Shown here piece by piece: positions 5,901-8,373 of a stretch of DNA of 8,373 nucleotides. A program made the translations under genes and the position numbers. Origin of the DNA: Nostoc sp. CHAB 5715 (GTDB lineage: Bacteria; Cyanobacteriota; Cyanobacteriia; Cyanobacteriales; Nostocaceae). The stretch lies in assembly GCF_020829685.1 (NCBI RefSeq), contig NZ_JAIVFR010000238.1, forward strand, positions 1-8,373. The letters run 5' to 3'. The notes under the pieces were generated by a model, which was not told where the DNA came from, did not search any database, and saw only the letters and a program-made list of their open reading frames with translations. Positions within the stretch are counted from its first letter, which is position 1. The number at the start of each line of letters is the position of its first letter.

Positions 5901-7678
5901 ACTTAGAATTATTGTTACAAGCCCGTGAAATTCTCGGCGATCAACAGTGGAATTCACAAATTCAGAGTATTTCTGGCAGCATCATCGAAAGTATCAACAA
6001 ATACGGTTGGCTTTGCGGAGTTCCTTTAGGGGTAGAAACACCAGGACTAATGACTGGTTTAGCTGGTATTGGCTACGGACTTTTGCGAGTAGCCGAACCA
6101 AAACGTATTCCTTGCGTGTTAATGCTGGAATCTCCTATGAAGAGTGCTGAGTTCCGAGTGCTGAGTGCTGAGTTAAAAGGACTGCGATATGTGCAATCAA
6201 ATTTAATTGCCCATTTTGCTCAACGTTTAGAATTAGATATGATTTTGGAATTTGGTAGAGTCATTTTACGTCTACCACTTCCCTATTATGAAGCTCGTCG
6301 CAGTGGTGAAGTTGTCAGCAGAGTCCGGGATATTCAAGAAATCAACCAGTTAATTTCGCAAATTGGGGTAACTTTACCAAGTCAATTTTTTATTGCCATA
6401 GTTTCCCTAAGTTTTATGTGCTTTTATAGTTGGAAACTCACCGCAGTCCCGATAATAATAGCTGGGGTATTGGTAGTAGCAACGCTGGCTTTATTACCAA
6501 GTATTCGCAAAAAAATTCAAAATGTTTTAGTAGTAGGTAGTGAAAATCAAGCTGTGTTGGTAGAAACCTTTAAAGGTGCGATCGTTCTTAAAACTACTAA
6601 CTCAACTCCCTATTTTTGGGAAGAATTGCAAAGTCGTTATGGACAACTTGCCCATGCTAGTTTTCGGGCGACGCAAATGGCAATTATCAATAATAACTTT
6701 TCGAGTTTTTTATCTAATACTGGGAGAATTGCTTTACTGTGGTTTGGGAGTTTATTAGTCATTGACCAAGAATTAACTATTGGGCAATTACTTGCTTTTA
6801 ATACCTTAAGTGGAAATTTTTTAACTTTAATTATTACTATCCTCAGCTATATCAATCCCTTGACACGCGCCCAAATGGCTACAGTGAGACTTGTAGAGGT
6901 AATAGACTCTACCCCAGAATTTGCAGATGATAGCCAAAAACCGAGTGCTGAAATTACTCCTGATGCCAATATTGTTTGTAGTCATCTGAACTTTCATCAT
7001 CCAGGAAGAATAGAATTACTCAAAGATTTTTCTCTTGTAATTCCGGGTGGGAAAGTTACAGCAATTATCGGCGAATCAGGTTGCGGAAAAAGTACTTTAG
7101 CAAAATTAATCACTGGTTTATATAAATTACAGTCAGGCAATATTAGTATTGGTTTGTATAATCTTGACGACCTTTCTTTGAGTTGCTGGCGACAACAAGT
7201 GATGTTAGTTGCCCAAGAAGCTCACTTTTGGAGTCGGACTATTTTAGCGAATTTTCGTTTAGCTTGTCCTCAAGTGACATTTGCCGAAATAGTACAGGCT
7301 TGCCAAATTGCCAAGGCTGATGAGTTTATTAATAAATTACCAAATAAATATGAAACAGTTTTGGGAGAATTTGGTACGAATCTATCTGGTGGACAGCGAC
7401 AAAGACTGGCGATCGCACGGGCGATAATTGTGAATCCACCTATACTAATTTTGGATGAGTCCACTGCTAGTTTAGATCCAGTAAGTGAGGCACAAGTTCT
7501 TGATAGATTGTTACGATATCGGCAGCATCAGACTACTATTTTAATTAGTCATCGTCCCAGAGTTATTAGTCGTGCTAACTGGATTGTATTGTTAGAACAA
7601 GGTAGAGTCAAAATACAAGGCAGTTTACAAGAATTACAAGCACAACCTGGAGAACATTTAGATTTTTTGAATCCTTGA
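2912..7678 (+). CDS. lanM: LanM lanthipeptide synthetase fused to an N-terminally truncated ABC exporter
   Basis: 1588 residues. The first ~1076 form a complete class II synthetase, which phosphorylates and dehydrates core Ser/Thr and then adds Cys thiols to form lanthionines. The dehydratase domain shows VYKPK (301-305), TDFHSEN (D384, H386, N389), LVDLES (D401, E403) and LRPTRTY (from 545; R546, T548). The LanC-like cyclase shows FAHGAAG (H877), WCNGAPG (C946) and CHGDLGN (C991, H992), giving zinc ligands C946/C991/H992. After a repeat-derived linker (~1078-1090), residues ~1091-1588 are an ABC half-exporter: about four membrane helices (~1158-1322), Walker A GESGCGKST (K1393), signature LSGGQ (1491-1495), Walker B LILDE (D1515, E1516) and H-loop H1547. 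A typical exporter of this kind would also have a C39 peptidase and two more helices. ATG 2912 is preferred over TTG 2909; a weak AAGAG precedes it. The synthetase call is very secure; whether the exporter half works is doubtful. Confidence 0.93.
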   Translation: MNQLFWEAAAWYQGQTLRDRITSWHQVDSPMGEFDVELGRSKEERWRKQAGFGNDSYFVQRLALDGINLGDFRYLLSESPQAVQQRSTVSPEWLIAIKEAFTRSQPPNIKVIPPTQLLLGKETDGFLYSFEPLISQGIDRLNAGIQALVEKQPPEKPLPFEVSKIKTILFAALPEQLFEMLTPTMVLEVNVARLQGLLSGETPRERFFSFLERLYQKDRVLALLQEYPVLARQLVICIENWVNSSLEFLQRLCADWDAICNTFSSDSYPGVLVEVKGNLSDSHRGGSSVMIVKFSSGLQVVYKPKSLAVDVHFQELLTWVNQVVQKLNIKAHCLFPILQIIQRDTYGWVEFVAYQSCNSQQEVQRFYQRLGGYLALLYVLEATDFHSENLIACGENPVLVDLESLFHPHLSRNYLGESIKIATEYLTDSVLRVGLLPQRLWANSEFEGVDISGIGGEASQVLPKPTRTWEGIATDEMRLIKEESQLEGEQNQPRLNDVAVNILNYVEDITNGFSNIYQLLLEHQEELTANGLLTRFAEDEVRVILRPTRTYALLLQESYHPDILRNALDRDRHFDRLWIAVEHQPYLIEAIAAEQAALWRGDIPIFTTRPTSRDLVTCNGQCMTNFFAVSGMELVQSRLQKLDQQDLQRQLWFIRASLTTLALKNDPGGWQTYHFSAPQIIPNHEQILSAASAVGNYLELLALGNQQEATWIGLTLVGGRRWSLLPLGWSLYDGLPGVILFLAYLSEITQELRYTKLAQAGFNTLQNQLQQHQAAIKLIGGFSGWGGVIYTLTHLGILWEQPELLQVAVSWVEKIRPLIAKDKYFDIVDGAAGCLGSLLSLYRCTPCDLILDTAVECGVKLLKKPWDGTPPQIGFAHGAAGIAWALLELALISKDARFRTAALKIITYERNHFFPSVSNWFDVRDFTEVVEAGENRNQVSLRTTWCNGAPGIGLGRLGLLKYADDAQTRTEIYTTINNTLKQGFGLNHCLCHGDLGNLELLLQAREILGDQQWNSQIQSISGSIIESINKYGWLCGVPLGVETPGLMTGLAGIGYGLLRVAEPKRIPCVLMLESPMKSAEFRVLSAELKGLRYVQSNLIAHFAQRLELDMILEFGRVILRLPLPYYEARRSGEVVSRVRDIQEINQLISQIGVTLPSQFFIAIVSLSFMCFYSWKLTAVPIIIAGVLVVATLALLPSIRKKIQNVLVVGSENQAVLVETFKGAIVLKTTNSTPYFWEELQSRYGQLAHASFRATQMAIINNNFSSFLSNTGRIALLWFGSLLVIDQELTIGQLLAFNTLSGNFLTLIITILSYINPLTRAQMATVRLVEVIDSTPEFADDSQKPSAEITPDANIVCSHLNFHHPGRIELLKDFSLVIPGGKVTAIIGESGCGKSTLAKLITGLYKLQSGNISIGLYNLDDLSLSCWRQQVMLVAQEAHFWSRTILANFRLACPQVTFAEIVQACQIAKADEFINKLPNKYETVLGEFGTNLSGGQRQRLAIARAIIVNPPILILDESTASLDPVSEAQVLDRLLRYRQHQTTILISHRPRVISRANWIVLLEQGRVKIQGSLQELQAQPGEHLDFLNP
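6142..6174. repeat. In-frame heptamer repeat at the LanM/exporter junction
   Basis: 33 bp made of GAGTGCT, GAGTTCC, GAGTGCT, GAGTGCT and GAGTT. This is the same heptamer as at 1651-1678 on the opposite strand. Being 33 bp it keeps the frame, encoding SAEFRVLSAEL within ~1078-1088. It falls exactly between the normal LanM end (AEPKRIP...LMLESP) and the point where exporter sequence begins in mid-domain. An STRR-type repeat inside an open frame is unusual and marks the probable rearrangement point. Confidence 0.9.
6182..7678 (+). other. ABC exporter module lacking C39 peptidase and first two membrane helices
   Basis: This is the exporter half of the fused gene (residues ~1091-1588). It opens at SNLIAHFAQRLELDMILEFG, which in intact ABC exporters follows the second membrane helix, then LPYYEARRSGEVVSRVRD, the usual loop before TM3. 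Four hydrophobic segments remain (about 1158-1178, 1182-1203, 1272-1290, 1300-1322), followed by a full nucleotide-binding domain with all standard motifs. Lanthipeptide exporters of this group normally begin with a ~150-residue C39 peptidase that cleaves after the double glycine; nothing of it is present. A functional half-transporter needs six helices, so activity is unlikely unless another subunit compensates. The intact ATPase motifs suggest either recent loss or retained use. Confidence 0.85.
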
Positions 7679-7723
7679 GACGCAATACATTCAAAGCAAA
7701 AATAGCGAGGTTCAGCAAAGCTT

Positions 7724-8373
7724 CTATAAACAATCTAAAAATTTTATCAATTCATACAATGAACGATAAGTATATATAGTCTTGTTGTTTGTAATTTGCC
7801 ACCAAACTTGTTTGAAGTTTGATATCACTTCTACCGAGATTGGTAAGCTATTTCTACTATGATGAACTTGAAATCCTACACGTTCTAAAGCACGAATAGT
7901 CCATACAGTTGCAATTCCCTCACCTATGACATTAATTTCTCCTTTGTGGGATGTATGGAGATGAAATTCTCCAGAAGCAACATCAAACTCTACACCTTCA
8001 CTACGGAAAGTATCAGCAAACGCACCACTTAACACTAAATCTTCTGGTGCACCAACGTGTAAAATACCATTAGTTGATAATAGCCAAACTTTATCTGCAA
8101 GGCGCAAAGCTAAATCTAAATCGTGAGTGGAAAGAAGTATCGCTTGATTCGTTTCCCGCGCTAACTGACGTAACAATTGCATAATTTCCACCCGTCGCGG
8201 CAAATCGAGAAACGCTGTTGGCTCATCCAGTAACATAACAATAGGTGACTGAGCCAAAGCACGAGCAATCATAATTTTTTGGCGTTCACCATCGCTGAGT
8301 TCGCTAACTTGGCGTTGTGCTAAGTGTACTGCTCCTACAGATTTGATTGCCCAATGTACTATTTCTTCATCTT
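7724..8373 (-). CDS. ABC transporter ATP-binding protein, iron-siderophore/heme/cobalamin uptake type (N-terminus outside window)
   Basis: The frame runs from the right edge to a TAG at 7726-7724; 215 codons are visible. The ATG at 8272 is internal: the upstream codons keep reading family sequence, including the signature [18 protein letters not shown]. Next come Walker [14 protein letters not shown], the D-loop, and the H-loop [13 protein letters not shown]. Walker A lies beyond the window. The SDGERQK signature and the [11 protein letters not shown] stretch fit the FecE/FepC/HmuV/BtuD family, which powers import of ferric siderophores, heme or vitamin B12 through a FecCD-type permease. The exact substrate cannot be told. 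The C-terminal ~80 residues form an extra domain with several histidines ([10 protein letters not shown]). It ends 45 bp from the synthetase stop, convergently; no hairpin was seen between them. It supports an iron-related neighbourhood. Confidence 0.9.
   Translation of the reverse strand, partial: DEEIVHWAIKSVGAVHLAQRQVSELSDGERQKIMIARALAQSPIVMLLDEPTAFLDLPRRVEIMQLLRQLARETNQAILLSTHDLDLALRLADKVWLLSTNGILHVGAPEDLVLSGAFADTFRSEGVEFDVASGEFHLHTSHKGEINVIGEGIATVWTIRALERVGFQVHHSRNSLPISVEVISNFKQVWWQITNNKTIYTYRSLYELIKFLDCL

Noticed and set aside
5947..6150. Plus-strand 67-codon frame within the LanM cyclase region
   Set aside because: It overlaps the zinc-site and C-terminal region of LanM in another frame and has no independent signals.
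7679..7723. Bidirectional terminator between the synthetase and the ATPase gene
   Set aside because: No convincing stem followed by a T-run was seen in this 45-bp convergent spacer.
8270..8272. ATG at 8272 as the start of the minus-strand ATPase
   Set aside because: Codons upstream to the window edge encode the ABC signature SDGERQK and preceding family sequence, so the real start lies outside the window.

Overview
The window looks like chromosomal DNA from a filamentous, Nostoc-like cyanobacterium. It has six copies of the cyanobacterial HIP1 octamer GCGATCGC (347-354, 857-864, 2629-2636, 2964-2971, 4679-4686, 7409-7416). It also has heptameric short tandem repeats (STRR-type) between genes, a PEP-CTERM protein, and protein families typical of Nostocales. 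The genus is an inference.

The core is a class II (LanM) lanthipeptide locus. From left to right: (1) a minus-strand gene, cut by the left edge, whose first ~332 codons are an HlyD-type membrane fusion protein but whose visible 3' end reads in frame into a tryptophan 2,3-dioxygenase-like sequence; (2) a divergent plus-strand 75-residue precursor peptide with a mersacidin/lichenicidin-type leader and a Thr/His/Cys-rich core; (3) a low-complexity, repeat-rich spacer; (4) a minus-strand secreted HAF-repeat protein with a PEP-CTERM anchor; (5) a divergent plus-strand 1588-residue protein that joins a complete LanM synthetase to a peptidase ABC exporter lacking its C39 peptidase and first two membrane helices; (6) a convergent minus-strand ATPase of the iron-siderophore/heme/cobalamin uptake type, cut by the right edge.

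Three sites resembling the Fur box (17/19, 18/19 and 14/19 matches to GATAATGATAATCATTATC) lie in the two divergent intergenic regions. They could control all four genes that start there. With the FecE/HmuV-like ATPase next door, this suggests a lanthipeptide locus governed by metal (probably iron) availability. Zur control cannot be excluded, because its box is similar.

Proposed working: Fur (or Zur) represses the locus when metal is plentiful. When released, LanM dehydrates Ser/Thr and forms (methyl)lanthionine rings in the precursor core. Export would normally need a C39-peptidase ABC exporter plus the HlyD adaptor, but both export proteins are chimeric and incomplete here. The locus has therefore either lost dedicated export (with cleavage and export supplied elsewhere), or carries unusual fusions, or contains assembly errors. 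The LanM/exporter junction coincides with an in-frame heptamer tandem repeat, which points to repeat-mediated rearrangement.
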